The notes beneath the pieces were generated by a model. That model was not told the origin of the DNA and did no database searches. It worked only from the letters and a program-made list of their open reading frames with translations. The position numbers and the translations under genes are program-made. A DNA stretch of 64,000 bases from Diadophis punctatus similis. Lineage: Eukaryota > Chordata > Lepidosauria > Squamata > Dipsadidae. The number at the start of each line of letters is the position of its first letter. Position 1 is the first letter of the stretch. This document shows positions 12,301 to 24,572 of the stretch, in pieces. Location: contig JALIGW010000061.1 in the NCBI GenBank assembly GCA_023053685.1, positions 2,932,001-2,996,000 of the forward strand, read 5' to 3'.

Positions 12301-13268
12301 GGTCTCAGCCAGGAACTCCACCCCCAGCTTCTGTGAATTCAAACTGCAATGGAGTGAGGTTTTTTCCCCCAGATACAAACAGGTCTCACCCAAGAACTCC
12401 ACCCCCAGCTTCTGTGAATTCAAACAACAATGGATTGATGTTTTTTTCCGAGATACTCACAGGTCTCAGCCAGGAACTCCAACCCCAGCTTCTGTGAATT
12501 GAAAATACAATGCAGTGAGGTTTTTCCCCCCAGATACTCACAGGTCTCAGCCAGGAACTCCACCCCCAGCTTCTGTGAATTCAAACTACAATGCAGCGAG
12601 GTTTTTCCCCCCAGATACTCACAAGTCTCATCCAGGAACTCCACCCCCAGCTTCTGTGAATTCAAACTACAATTGATTGAGGTTTTGTCCCCCAGATACT
12701 CACACGTCTCAGCCAGGAACTCCACCAACAGCTTCTGTGAATGCAAACTACAATGGAGTGAGGTTTGTTCCCCCAGATACTCACAGGTCTCAGCCAGGAA
12801 CTCAACCCCCAGCTTCTGTGAGTTCAAACTACAATGGAGTGAAGTGTTTCCCCCGAGATACTCACAGGTATCAGCCAGGAACTCCACCCCAGCTTCTGTG
12901 AATTGAAACTACAATGCAGTGAGGTTTTTCCCCCCAGATACTCACAAGCCTCAGCCAGGAATTCCACCCCCAGCTTCTGTGAATTCAAACTAAAATGGAT
13001 TGAGGTTTTTCTCCCAGATACTCACAGGTCTCAGCCAGGAACTCCACCCCCAGCTTCTGTGAATTCAAACTGCAACGGAGTGAGGTTTTTCCCCCAGATA
13101 CAAACAGGTCTCACCCAAGAACTCCACCCCCAGCTTCTGTGAATTCAAACAACAATGGATTGATGTTTTTTTCCGAGATACTCACAGGTCTCAGCCAGGA
13201 ACTCCAACCCCAGCTTCTGTGAATTGAAAAGACAATGCAGTGAGGTTTTTCCCCCCAGATACTCACAG
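9308..13268. repeat. Domain 1 higher-order unit 3 (3,961 bp)
   Basis: This shorter unit keeps the CTTCGACAAG pair (10177, 10583) and single (11879) but has fewer monomers between them. GCAGCGAG variants lie at 9358, 11139 and 12594. The stretch from about 8,270 to about 10,930 recurs with an offset of 3,961-3,962 bp at about 12,230 to about 14,890. The earlier stretch 7,735-8,306 recurs at 11,697-12,267 with the same offset. Confidence 0.85.
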
Positions 13269-16200
13269 GTCTCAGCCAGGAACTCCACCCCCAGCTTCTG
13301 TGAATTCAAACTACAATGCAGCGAGGTTTTTCCCCCCAGATACTCACAAGTCTCATCCAGGAACTCCACACCCAGCTTCTGTGAATTCAAACTACAATGG
13401 ATTGAGGTTTTGTCCCCCAGATACTCACACGTCTCAGCCAGGATCTCCACCAACAGCTTCTGTGAATTCAAACTACAATGGAGTGAGGTTTTTTCCCCGA
13501 GATACTAACAAGTCTCAGCCAGGAACTCCACCCGCAGCTTCTGTGAATTCAAACTACAATGGAGTGAGGTTTCTTCCCCCAGATACTCACAGGTCTCAGC
13601 CAGGAACTCCACGCCCAGCTTCTGTGAATTCAAACTACAATGGAGTGAGGTTTGTTCCCCCAGATACTCACAGGTCTCAGCCAGGAACTCCACCCCCAGC
13701 TTCTGTGAATTCAAACTACAATGGAGTGAGGTTTGTTCCCCCAGATACTCACAGTTCTCAGCCAGGAACTCCACCCCCAGTTTCTGTGAATTCAAACTAC
13801 AATGGAGTGAAGTTTTTCCCCCCAGATACTCACAGGTATCAGCCAGGAACTCCACCCCAGCTTCTGTGAATTGAAACTACAATGCAGTGAGGTTTTTCTC
13901 CCAGATACTCACAGGTCTCAGCCAAGAACTCCACCCCCAGCTTCTGTGAATTCAAACTACAATGGAGTGAGGTTTTGTTCCCCCAGATACTCACAGGTCT
14001 CAGCCAAGAACTCCACCCCCAGCTTCTGTGAATTCAAACTACAATGGAGTGAGGTTCCCCCCCCCTGATACTCACAGGTATCAGCCAGGAACTCCACCCC
14101 CAGCTTCTGTGAATTTAAACTACAATGGAGTGAGGTTTCTTCGACAAGATACTCACAGGTCTCAGCCAGGAACTCCACCCCCAGCATCTGTGAATTCAAA
14201 CTACAATGGAGTGAGGTGTTTTCCCCCAGATACTCACAGGTCTCAGACAGGAACTCCACCCCCAGCTTCTGTGAATTCAAACTACAATGGAGTGAGGTTT
14301 CCCCCCCCCAAATACTCACAGGTCTCAGCCAGGAACTCCACCCCCAGCTTCTGTGAATTCAAACTACAATGGAGTGAGGTTCCCCCCCCCAGATACTCAC
14401 AGGTCTCAGCCAGAAACTCCACCCCCAGCTTCTGTGAATTCAAACTACAATGGAGTGAGGTTTTGTCCCCCAGATACTCACAGGTCTCAGCCAGGAACTC
14501 CACCCCCAGCTTCTGTGAATTTAAACTACAATGGAGTGAGGTTTCTTCGACAAGATACTCACAGGTCTCAGCCAGGAACTCCACCCCAAGCTTCTGTGAA
14601 TAAAAACTACAATGGAGTGAGGTGTTTTCCCCCAGATACTCACAGGTCTCAGACAGGAACTCCACCCCCAGCTTCTGTGAATTCAAACTACAATGGAGTG
14701 AGGTTTCCCCCCCCCAAATACTCACAGGTCTCAGCCAGGAACTCCACCCCCAGCTTCTGTGAATTCAAACTACAATGGAGTGAGGTCCCCCCCCCCAGAT
14801 ACTCACAAGTCTCAGCCAGGAACTCCACCCCCAGCTTCTGTGAATTCAAACTACAATGGAGTGAGGTTTTCCCCCCCAGATACTCACAGGTCTTAGCCAG
14901 GAACTCCACCCCCAGCTTCTGTGAATTGAAACTACAATGCAGTGAGGTTTTGTTCCCCCAGATACTCACGGGTCTCAGCCAGGAACTCCACGCCCAGCTT
15001 CTGTGAATGCAAACTACAATGGAGTGAGTTTTGTTCCCCCAGATACTCACAGGTCTCAGCCAGGAACTCCACCCCCAGCTTCTGTGAATTCAAACTACAA
15101 TGGAGTGAAGTGTTTCCCCCCAGATACTCACAAGCCTCAGCCAGGAATTCCACCCCCAGCTTCTGTGAATTCAAACTAAAATGGATTGAGGTTTTTCTCC
15201 CAGATACTCACAAGCCTCAGCCAGGAATTCCACCCCCAGCTTCTGTGAATTCAAACTAAAATAGATTGAGGTTTTTCTCCCAGATACTCACAGGTCTCAG
15301 CCAGGAACTCCACCCCCAGCTTCTGTGAATTCAAACTGCAATGGAGTGAGGTTTTTTCCCCCAGATACAAACAGGTCTCACCCAAGAACTCCACCCCCAG
15401 CTTCTGTGAATTCAAACAACAATGGATTGATGTTTTTTTCCGAGATACTCACAGGTCTCAGCCAGGAACTCCAACCCCAGCTTCTGTGAATTGAAAATAC
15501 AATGCAGTGAGGTTTTTCCCTCCAGATACTCACAGGTCTCAGCCAGGAACTCCACCCCCAGCTTCTGTGAATTCAAACTACAATGCAGCGAGCTTTTTCC
15601 CCCCAGATACTCACAAGTCTCATCCAGGAACTCCACCCCCAGCTTCTGTGAATTCAAACTACAATTGATTGAGGTTTTGTCCCCCAGATACTCACACGTC
15701 TCAGCCAGGAACTCCACCAACAGCTTCTGTGAATTCAAACTACAATGGAGTGGGGTTTTTTCCCCGAGATACTAACAAGTCTCAGCCAGGAACTCCACCC
15801 GCAGCTTCTGTGAATTCAAACTACAATGGAGTGAGGTTTCTTCCCCCAGATACTCACAGGTCTCAGCCAGGAACTCCACGCCCAGCTTCTGTGAATTCAA
15901 ACTACAATGGAGTGAGGTTTGTTCCCCCAGATACTCACAGGTCTCAGCCAGGAACTCCACCCCCAGCTTCTGTGAATTCAAACTACAATGGAGTGAGGTT
16001 TGTTCCCCCAGATACTCACAGTTCTCAGCCAGGAACTCCACCCCCAGTTTCTGTGAATTCAAACTACAATGGAGTGAAGTTTTTCCCCCCCAGATACTCA
16101 CAGGTATCAGCCAGGAACTCCACCCCAGCTTCTGTGAATTGAAACTACAATGCAGTGAGGTTTTTCTCCCAGATACTCACAGGTCTCAGCCAAGAACTCC

Positions 16201-18044
16201 ACCCCCAGCTTCTGTGAATTCAAACTACAATGGAGTGAGGTTTTGTTCCCCCAGATACTCACAGGTCTCAGCCAAGAACTCCACCCCCAGCTTCTGTGAA
16301 TTCAAACTACAATGGAGTGAGGTTCCCCCCCCCCGATACTCACAGGTATCAGCCAGGAACTCCACCCCCAGCTTCTCTGAATTCAAACTGCAATGGAGTG
16401 AGGTCCCCCCCCCCAGATACTCACAGGTCTCAGCCAGGAACTCCACCCCCAGCTTCTGTGAATTTAAACTACAATGGAGTGAGGTGTTTTCCCCCAGATA
16501 CTCACAGGTCTCAGACAGGAACTCCACCCCCAGCTTCTGTGAATTCAAACTACAATGGAGTGAGGTTTCCCCCCCCCACAAATACTCACAGGTCTCAGCC
16601 AGGAACTCCACCCCCAGCTTCTGTGAATTCAAACTACAATGGAGTGAGGTTCCCCCCTCCCAGATACTCACAGGTCTCAGCCAGGAACTCCACCCCCAGC
16701 TTCTGTGAATTCAAACTACAATGGAGTGAGGTTTTGTCCCCCAGATACTCACAGGTCTCAGCCAGGAACTCCACCCCCAGCTTCTGTGAATTTAAACTAC
16801 AATGGAGTGAGGTTTCTTCGACAAGATACTCACAGGTCTCAGCCAGGAACTCCACCCCAAGCTTCTGTGAATTCAAACTACAATGGAGTGAGGTGTTTTC
16901 CCCCAGATACTCACAGGTCTCAGCCAGGAACTCCACCCCCAGCTTCTGTGAATTCAAACTACAATGGAGTGAGGTCCCCCCCCCCAGATACTCACAAGTC
17001 TCAGCCAGGAACTCCACCCCCAGCTTCTGTGAATTCAAACTACAATGGAGTGAGGTTTTTCCCCCCAGATACTCACAAGCCTCAGCCAGGAATTCCACCC
17101 CCAGCTTCTGTGAATTCAAACTAAAATAGATTGAGGTTTTTCTCCCAGATACTCACAGGTCTCAGCCAGGAACTCCACCCCCAGCTTCTGTGAATTCAAA
17201 CTGCAATGGAGTGAGGTTTTTTCCCCCAGATACAAACAGGTCTCACCCAAGAACTCCACCCCCAGCTTCTGTGAATTCAAACAACAATGGATTGATGTTT
17301 TTTTCCGAGATACTCACAGGTCTCAGCCAGGAACTCCAACCCCAGCTTCTGTGAATTGAAAATACAATGCAGTGAGGTTTTTCCCCCCAGATACTCACAG
17401 GTCTCAGCCAGGAACTCCACCCCCAGCTTCTGTGAATTCAAACTACAATGCAGCGAGGTTTTTCCCCCCAGATACTCACAAGTCTCATCCAGGAACTCCA
17501 CCCCCAGCTTCTGTGAATTCAAACTACAATTGATTGAGGTTTTGTCCCCCAGATACTCACACGTCTCAGCCAGGAACTCCACCAACAGCTTCTGTGAATG
17601 CAAACTACAATGGAGTGAGGTTTGTTCCCCCAGATACTCACAGGTCTCAGCCAGGAACTCAACCCCCAGCTTCTGTGAGTTCAAACTACAATGGAGTGAA
17701 GTGTTTCCCCCGAGATACTCACAGGTATCAGCCAGGAACTCCACCCCAGCTTCTGTGAATTGAAACTACAATGCAGTGAGGTTTTTCCCCCCAGATACTC
17801 ACAAGCCTCAGCCAGGAATTCCACCCCCAGCTTCTGTGAATTCAAACTAAAATGGATTGAGGTTTTTCTCCCAGATACTCACAGGTCTCAGCCAGGAACT
17901 CCACCCCCAGCTTCTGTGAATTCAAACTGCAACGGAGTGAGGTTTTTCCCCCAGATACAAACAGGTCTCACCCAAGAACTCCACCCCCAGCTTCTGTGAA
18001 TTCAAACAACAATGGATTGATGTTTTTTTCCGAGATACTCACAG
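13269..18044. repeat. Domain 1 higher-order unit 4 (4,776 bp)
   Basis: This unit is the counterpart of unit 1 at the 13.3-kb scale. GCAGCGAG variants lie at 13319, 15586 (here GCAGCGAGC) and 17451; CTTCGACAAG lies at 14139, 14545 and 16816. Its offset from unit 1 is 13,268 bp at the start and about 13,187 bp after one monomer, present at about 840-905 in unit 1, is skipped near 14,100. Unit 1 and unit 4 share the unusual run of two AAACTAAAAT monomers (1,990 and 2,071; 15,175 and 15,256), which unit 2 lacks. Confidence 0.85.
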
Positions 18045-20750
18045 GTCTCAGCCAGGAACTCCACCCCCAGCTTCTGTGAATTCAAACTACAATGCAGCGA
18101 GGTTTTTCCCCCCAGATACTCACAAGTCTCATCCAGGAACTCCACCCCCAGCTTCTGTGAATTCAAACTACAATGGATTGAGGTTTTGTCCCCCAGATAC
18201 TCACACGTCTCAGCCAGGAACTCCACCAACAGCTTCTGTGAATTCAAACTACAATGGAGTGAGGTTTTTTCCCCGAGATACTAACAAGTCTCAGCCAGGA
18301 ACTCCACCCGCAGCTTCTGTGAATTCAAACTACAATGGAGTGAGGTTTCTTCCCCCAGATACTCACAGGTCTCAGCCAGGAACTCCACGCCCAGCTTCTG
18401 TGAATTCAAACTACAATGGAGTGAGGTTTGTTCCCCCAGATACTCACAGGTCTCAGCCAGGAACTCCACCCCCAGCTTCTGTGAATTCAAACTACAATGG
18501 AGTGAGGTTTGTTCCCCCAGATACTCACAGTTCTCAGCCAGGAACTCCACCCCCAGTTTCTGTGAATTCAAACTACAATGGAGTGAAGTTTTTCCCCCCA
18601 GATACTCACAGGTATCAGCCAGGAACTCCACCCCAGCTTCTGTGAATTGAAACTACAATGCAGTGAGGTTTTTCTCCCAGATACTCACAGGTCTCAGCCA
18701 AGAACTCCACCCCCAGCTTCTGTGAATTCAAACTACAATGGAGTGAGGTTTTGTTCCCCCAGATACTCACAGGTCTCAGCCAAGAACTCCACCCCCAGCT
18801 TCTGTGAATTCAAACTACAATGGAGTGAGGTTCCCCCTCCCCCGATACTCACAGGTATCAGCCAGGAACTCCACCCCCAGCTTCTCTGAATTCAAACTGC
18901 AATGGAGTGAGGTCCCCCCCCCCAGATACTCACAGGTCTCAGCCAGGAACTCCACCCCCAGCTTCTGTGAATTTAAACTACAATGGAGTGAGGTTTCTTC
19001 GACAAGATACTCACAGGTCTCAGCCAGGAACTCCACCCCCAGCATCTGTGAATTCAAACTACAATGGAGTGAGGTGTTTTCCCCCAGATACTCACAGGTC
19101 TCAGACAGGAACTCCACCCCCAGCTTCTGTGAATTCAAACTACAATGGAGTGAGGTTTCCCCCCCCCAAATACTCACAGGTCTCAGCCAGGAACTCCACC
19201 CCCAGCTTCTGTGAATTCAAACTACAATGGAGTGAGGTTCCCCCCCCCAGATACTCACAGGTCTCAGCCAGAAACTCCACCCCCAGCTTCTGTGAATTCA
19301 AACTACAATGGAGTGAGGTTTTGTCCCCCAGATACTCACAGGTCTCAGCCAGGAACTCCACCCCCAGCTTCTGTGAATTTAAACTACAATGGAGTGAGGT
19401 TTCTTCGACAAGATACTCACAGGTCTCAGCCAGGAACTCCACCCCAAGCTTCTGTGAATAAAAACTACAATGGAGTGAGGTGTTTTCCCCCAGATACTCA
19501 CAGGTCTCAGACAGGAACTCCACCCCCAGCTTCTGTGAATTCAAACTACAATGGAGTGAGGTTTTCCCCCCCCAAATACTCACAGGTCTCAGCCAGGAAC
19601 TCCACCCCCAGCTTCTGTGAATTCAAACTACAATGGAGTGAGGTCCCCCCCCCAGATACTCACAAGTCTCAGCCAGGAACTCCACCCCCAGCTTCTGTGA
19701 ATTCAAACTACAATGGAGTGAGGTTTTCCCCCCCAGATACTCACAGGTCTTAGCCAGGAACTCCACCCCCAGCTTCTGTGAATTGAAACTACAATGCAGT
19801 GAGGTTTTGTTCCCCCAGATACTCACGGGTCTCAGCCAGGAACTCCACGCCCAGCTTCTGTGAATGCAAACTACAATGGAGTGAGTTTTGTTCCCCCAGA
19901 TACTCACAGGTCTCAGCCAGGAACTCCACCCCCAGCTTCTGTGAATTCAAACTACAATGGAGTGAAGTGTTTCCCCCGAGATACTCACAGGTATCAGCCA
20001 GGAACTCCACCCCAGCTTCTGTGAATTGAAACTACAATGCAGTGAGGTTTTTCCCCCCAGATACTCACAAGCCTCAGCCAGGAATTCCACCCCCAGCTTC
20101 TGTGAATTCAAACTAAAATGGATTGAGGTTTTTCTCCCAGATACTCACAGGTCTCAGCCAGGAACTCCACCCCCAGCTTCTGTGAATTCAAACTGCAATG
20201 GAGTGAGGTTTTTTCCCCCAGATACAAACAGGTCTCACCCAAGAACTCCACCCCCAGCTTCTGTGAATTCAAACAACAATGGATTGATGTTTTTTTCCGA
20301 GATACTCACAGGTCTCAGCCAGGAACTCCAACCCCAGCTTCTGTGAATTGAAAATACAATGCAGTGAGGTTTTTCCCCCCAGATACTCACAGGTCTCAGC
20401 CAGGAACTCCACCCCCAGCTTCTGTGAATTCAAACTACAATGCAGCGAGGTTTTTCCCCCCAGATACTCACAAGTCTCATCCAGGAACTCCACCCCCAGC
20501 TTCTGTGAATTCAAACTACAATTGATTGAGGTTTTGTCCCCCAGATACTCACACGTCTCAGCCAGGAACTCCACCAACAGCTTCTGTGAATGCAAACTAC
20601 AATGGAGTGAGGTTTGTTCCCCCAGATACTCACAGGTCTCAGCCAGGAACTCCACCCCCAGCTTCTGTGAATTCAAACTACAATGGAGTGAAGTGTTTCC
20701 CCCGAGATACTCACAGGTATCAGCCAGGAACTCCACCCCAGCTTCTGTGA
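13269..20750. repeat. 13.3-kb super-unit, copy 2 (partial)
   Basis: This is the second copy of the arrangement seen at 1 to about 7,320. Order and type of monomers agree block by block. After about 20,750 the match is lost: copy 1 has GAATTC followed by GGTTTTTCTCCC at 7,321-7,350, whereas here GAATTG and GGTTTTTCCCCCC follow. The third part of the super-unit (the counterpart of about 7,320-13,268) is not found before domain 2 begins. Confidence 0.75.
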
Positions 20751-21117
20751 ATTGAAACTACAATGCAGTGAGGTTTTTCCCCCCAGATACTCACAAGCCT
20801 CAGCCAGGAATTCCATCCCCAGCTTCTGTGAATTCAAACTAAAATGGATTGAGGTTTATCTCCCTGATACGCACAGGTCTCAGCCAGGAACTCCACCCCC
20901 AGCTTCTGTGAATTCAAACTGCAACGGAGTGAGGTTTTTCCCCCAGATACAAACAGGTCTCACCCAAGAACTCCACCCCCAGCTTCTGTGAATTCAAACA
21001 ACAATGGATTGATGTTTTTTTCCGAGATACTCACAGGTCTCAGCCAGGAACTCCAACCCCAGCTTCTGTGAATTGAAAATACAATGCAGTGAGGTTTTTC
21101 CCCCCAGACACTCACAG
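18045..21117. repeat. Domain 1 higher-order unit 5, shortened (3,073 bp)
   Basis: This unit is the counterpart of unit 2 at an offset of 13,429-13,431 bp up to about 20,750. It carries GCAGCGAG at 18095 and 20443 and the CTTCGACAAG pair at 18997 and 19403. The single CTTCGACAAG block that follows in units 1 to 4 is missing, so about 1.5 kb is lost relative to a complete unit. It contains a small cluster of private changes near 20,813-20,872, for example GGTTTATCTCCCTGATACGC. Confidence 0.8.
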
Positions 21118-21542
21118 GTCTCAGCCAGGAACTCCACCCCCAGCTTCTGTGAATTCAAACTACAATGCAGCGAGGTTTTTCCCCCCAGATACTCACAAGT
21201 CTCATCCAGGAACTCCACCCCCAGCTTCTGTGAATTCAAACTACAATGGATTGAGGTTTTGTCCCCCAGATACTCACACGTCTCAGCCAGGAACTCCACG
21301 CCCAGCTTCTGTGAATTCAAACTACAATGGAGTGAGGTTTGTTCCCCCAGATACTCACAGGTCTCAGCCAGGAACTCCACCCCCAGCTTCTGTGAATTCA
21401 AACTACAATGGAGTGAGGTTTGTTCCCCCAGATACTCACAGTTCTCAGCCAGGAACTCCACCCCCAGTTTCTGTGAATTCAAACTACAATGGAGTGAAGT
21501 TTTTCCACCCAGATACTCACAGGTATCAGCCAGGAACTCCAC
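20994..21542 (-). other. Longest minus-strand open frame (182 codons), probably non-coding
   Basis: This is the only stop-free frame of the minus strand running through almost seven monomers, with the repeat core SLNSQKLGVEFL and TCEYLG. It starts at a GTG. No membrane segment, signal peptide or known domain is visible, and the two conserved Cys per repeat simply follow from the monomer sequence. It fully overlaps plus-strand open frames, as expected for a repeat with a length divisible by three. Confidence 0.5.
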
Positions 21543-22564
21543 CCCAGCTTCTGTGAATTGAAACTACAATGCAGTGAGGTTTTTCTCCCAGATACTCACA
21601 GGTCTCAGCCAAGAACTCCATCCCCAGCTTCTGTGAATTCAAACTACAATGGAGTGAGGTTTTGTTCCCCCAGATACTCACAGGTCTCAGCCAAGAACTC
21701 CACCCCCAGCTTCTGTGAATTCAAACTACAATGGAGTGAGGTTCCCCCCCCCCGATACTCACAGGTATCAGCCAGGAACTCCACCCCCAGCTTCTCTGAA
21801 TTCAAACTGCAATGGAGTGAGGTCCCCCCCCCAGATACTCACAGGTCTCAGCCAGGAACTCCACCCGCAGCTTCTGTGAATTTAAACTACAATGGAGTGA
21901 GGTTTCTTCGACAAGATACTCACAGGTCTCAGCCAGGAACTCCACCCCCAGCTTCTGTGAATTCAAACTACAATGGAGTGAGGTGTTTTCCCCCAGATAC
22001 TCACAGGTCTCAGACAGGAACTCCAACCCCAGCTTCTGTGAATTCAAACTACAATGGAGTGAGGTTTCCCCCCCCCCAAATACTCACAGGTCTCAGCCAG
22101 GAACTCCACCCCCAGCTTCTGTGAATTCAAACTACAATGGAGTGAGGTTTTGTCCCCCAGATACTCACAGGTCTCAGCCAGGAACTCCACCCCCAGCTTC
22201 TGTGAATTTAAACTACAATGGAGTGAGGTTTCTTCGACAAGATACTCACAGGTCTCAGCCAGGAACTCCACCCCAAGCTTCTGTGAATAAAAACTACAAT
22301 GGAGTGAGGTGTTTTCCCCCAGATACTCACAGGTCTCAGACAGGAACTCCACCCCCAGCTTCTGTGAATTCAAACTACAATGGAGTGAGGTTTCCCCCCC
22401 CCCAAATACTCACAGGTCTCAGCCAGGAACTCCACCCCCAGCTTCTGTGAATTCAAACTACAATGGAGTGAGGTCCCCCCCCCAGATACTCACAAGTCTC
22501 AGCCAGGAACTCCACCCCCAGCTTCTGTGAATTCAAACTACAATGGAGTGAGGTTTTCCCCCCC
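21118..22564. repeat. Domain 1 higher-order unit 6, cut at the domain border
   Basis: The unit starts in phase with GCAGCGAG at 21168 and carries a CTTCGACAAG pair at 21906 and 22232. The pair is 326 bp apart (4 monomers) instead of the usual 406-409 bp (5 monomers). The run GGTTTGTTCCCCC, TTCTCAGCC and GTTTCTGTG variants seen after the start of units 1 to 4 is present but lacks two monomers (compare 21,290 with 180-360). The unit stops at about 22,564, where the first domain 2 monomer variant appears. Confidence 0.8.
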
Positions 22565-24480
22565 AGATAATAACAAGTCTCACCCAGGAACTCCACCCCA
22601 AGCTTCTGGGAATTCAAACTACAATGGAGTGAGGTTTTTTCCCCAAGATACTCACAGGTCTCAGCCAGGAACTCCACCCCCATCTTCTGTGAATTCAAAC
22701 TACAATGGAGTGAGGTTCCCCCCCCCCAAATACTCACAGGTCTCAGCCAGGAACTCCACCCCCAGCTTCTGTGAATTCAAACTACAATGGAGTGAGGTTC
22801 CCCCCCCCAGATACTCACAAGTCTCAGCCAGGAACTCCACCCCTAGCTTCTGTGAATTCAAACTACAATGGAGTGAGGTTTTTCCCCCCAGATAATAACA
22901 AGTCTCACCCAGGAACTCCACCCCAAGCTTCTGTGAATTCAAACTACAATGGAGTGAGGTCCCCCCCCCAGATACTCACAGGTCTCAGCCAGGAACTCCA
23001 CCCCCAGCTTCTGTGAATTTAAACTACAATGGAGTGAGGTTTCTTCGACAAGATACTCACAGGTCTCAGCCAGGAACTCCACCCCCAGCTTCTGTGAATT
23101 CAAACTACAATGGAGTGAGGTGTTTTCCCCCAGATACTCACAGGTCTCAGACAGGAACTCCACCCCCAGCTTCTGTGAATTCAAACTACAATGGAGTGAG
23201 GTCCCCCCCCCAGATACTCACAAGTCTCAGCCAGGAACTCCACCCCCAGCTTCTCTGAATTCAAACTGCAATGGAGTGAAGTCCCCCCCCCAGATACTCA
23301 CAAGTCTCACCCAGGAACTCCACCCCAAGCTTCTGGGAATTCAAACTACAATGGAGTGAGGTTTTTTCCCCAAGATACTCACAGGTCTCAGCCAGGAACT
23401 CCACCCCCAGCTTCTGTGAATTTAAACTACAATGGAGTGAGGTTTCTTCGACAAGATACTCACAGGTCTCAGCCAGGAACTCCACCCCCAGCTTCTGTGA
23501 ATTCAAACTACAATGGAGTGAGGTTCCCCCCCCCAGATACTCACAAGTCTCAGCCAGGAACTCCACCCCTAGCTTCTGTGAATTCAAACTACAATGGAGT
23601 GAGGTTTTTCCCCCCAGATAATAACAAGTCTCACCCAGGAACTCCACCCCAAGCTTCTGTGAATTCAAACTACAATGGAGTGAGGTCCCCCCCCCAGATA
23701 CTCACAGGTCTCAGCCAGGAACTCCACCCCCAGCTTCTGTGAATTTAAACTACAATGGAGTGAGGTTTTGTCCCCCAGATACTCACAGGTCTCAGCCAGG
23801 AACTCCACCCCCAGCTTCTGTGAATTTAAACTACAATGGAGTGAGGTTTCTTCGACAAGATACTCACAGGTCTCAGCCAGGAACTCCACCCCAAGCTTCT
23901 GTGAATAAAAACTACAATGGAGTGAGGTGTTTTCCCCCAGATACTCACAGGTCTCAGACAGGAACTCCACCCCCAGCTTCTGTGAATTCAAACTACAATG
24001 GAGTGAGGTTTCCCCCCCCCCAAATACTCACAGGTCTCAGCCAGGAACTCCACCCCCAGCTTCTGTGAATTCAAACTACAATGGAGTGAGGTCCCCCCCC
24101 CCAGATACTCACTAGTCTCAGCCAGGAACTCCACCCCCAGCTTCTGTGAATTCAAACTACAATGGAGTGAGGTTTCCCCCCCCAGATAATAACAAGTCTC
24201 ACCCAGGAACTCCACTCCAAGCTTCTGTGAATTCAAACTACAATGGAGTGACGTTTTTTCCCCAAGATACTCACAGGTTTCAGCCAGGAACTCCACCCCC
24301 ATCTTCTGTGAATTCAAACTACAATGGAGTCAGGTTTCTTCCCCCAGATACTCACAGGTCTCAGCCAGGAACTCCACCCACAGCTTCTGTGAATTCAAAC
24401 TACAATGGAGTCAGGTTTCTTTCCCCAGATACTCACAGGTCTCAGCCAGGAACTCCACCCCCAGCTTCTGTGAATTGAAA
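22565..24480. repeat. Mosaic zone at the domain border
   Basis: Domain 1 monomers (CTTCGACAAG at 23043, 23446, 23850) alternate here with domain 2 monomers (AGATAATAACAAG at 22565, about 22,890, 23,617 and 24,185). The variant CTTCTGGGAATTC occurs near 22,604 and 23,330. CACTAGTCTCAGCC near 24,110 introduces a stop in one frame. From about 24,475 onward the GAATTG plus CCAGATAGTCACAGG monomers typical of domain 2 appear. No clean higher-order period was seen inside this zone. Confidence 0.75.
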
Positions 24481-24572
24481 CTACAATGCAGTGAGGTTGT
24501 GTTCCCCCAGATAGTCACAGGTCTCAGCCAGGAACTCCACCCCCAGCTTCTGTGAATTGAAACTACAATGCA

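Larger units (their letters stand above)
1..13268. repeat. 13.3-kb super-unit, copy 1
   Basis: Units 1 to 3 together appear to form one larger unit. Its first part recurs further right in three blocks: 1 to about 820 at offset 13,268; about 905 to about 4,070 at offset 13,185-13,189; and about 4,571 to about 7,320 at offset 13,429-13,431. The changes in offset equal one monomer lost and three gained. The recurrence was established from matching diagnostic variants and matching open-frame boundaries, not from a full alignment. Confidence 0.75.
1..22564. repeat. Domain 1: about 4.6-kb higher-order repeats
   Basis: Domain 1 is defined by monomer variants that are absent or rare further right. 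They include GCAGCGAG (at 51, 2401, 4664, 7014, 8633, 9358, 11139, 12594, 13319, 15586, 17451, 18095, 20443, 21168), AAACAACAATGGATTGATG (repeat positions 2228, 4572, 6841, 8460, 9185, 10966, 12421, 13146, 15413, 17278, 18003, 20270, 20995), GATACAAACAGG, and the CTTCGACAAG variant in close pairs and singles. The order of these variants repeats with an offset near 4.6 kb and again near 13.3 kb. All offsets are close to whole numbers of monomers, so copies changed by gain or loss of whole monomers plus small C-tract changes. Confidence 0.9.

Noticed and set aside
20800..20880. Cluster of private substitutions near 20,813-20,872 as a distinct insertion
   Set aside because: It is an ordinary monomer with a few point changes and no length change.
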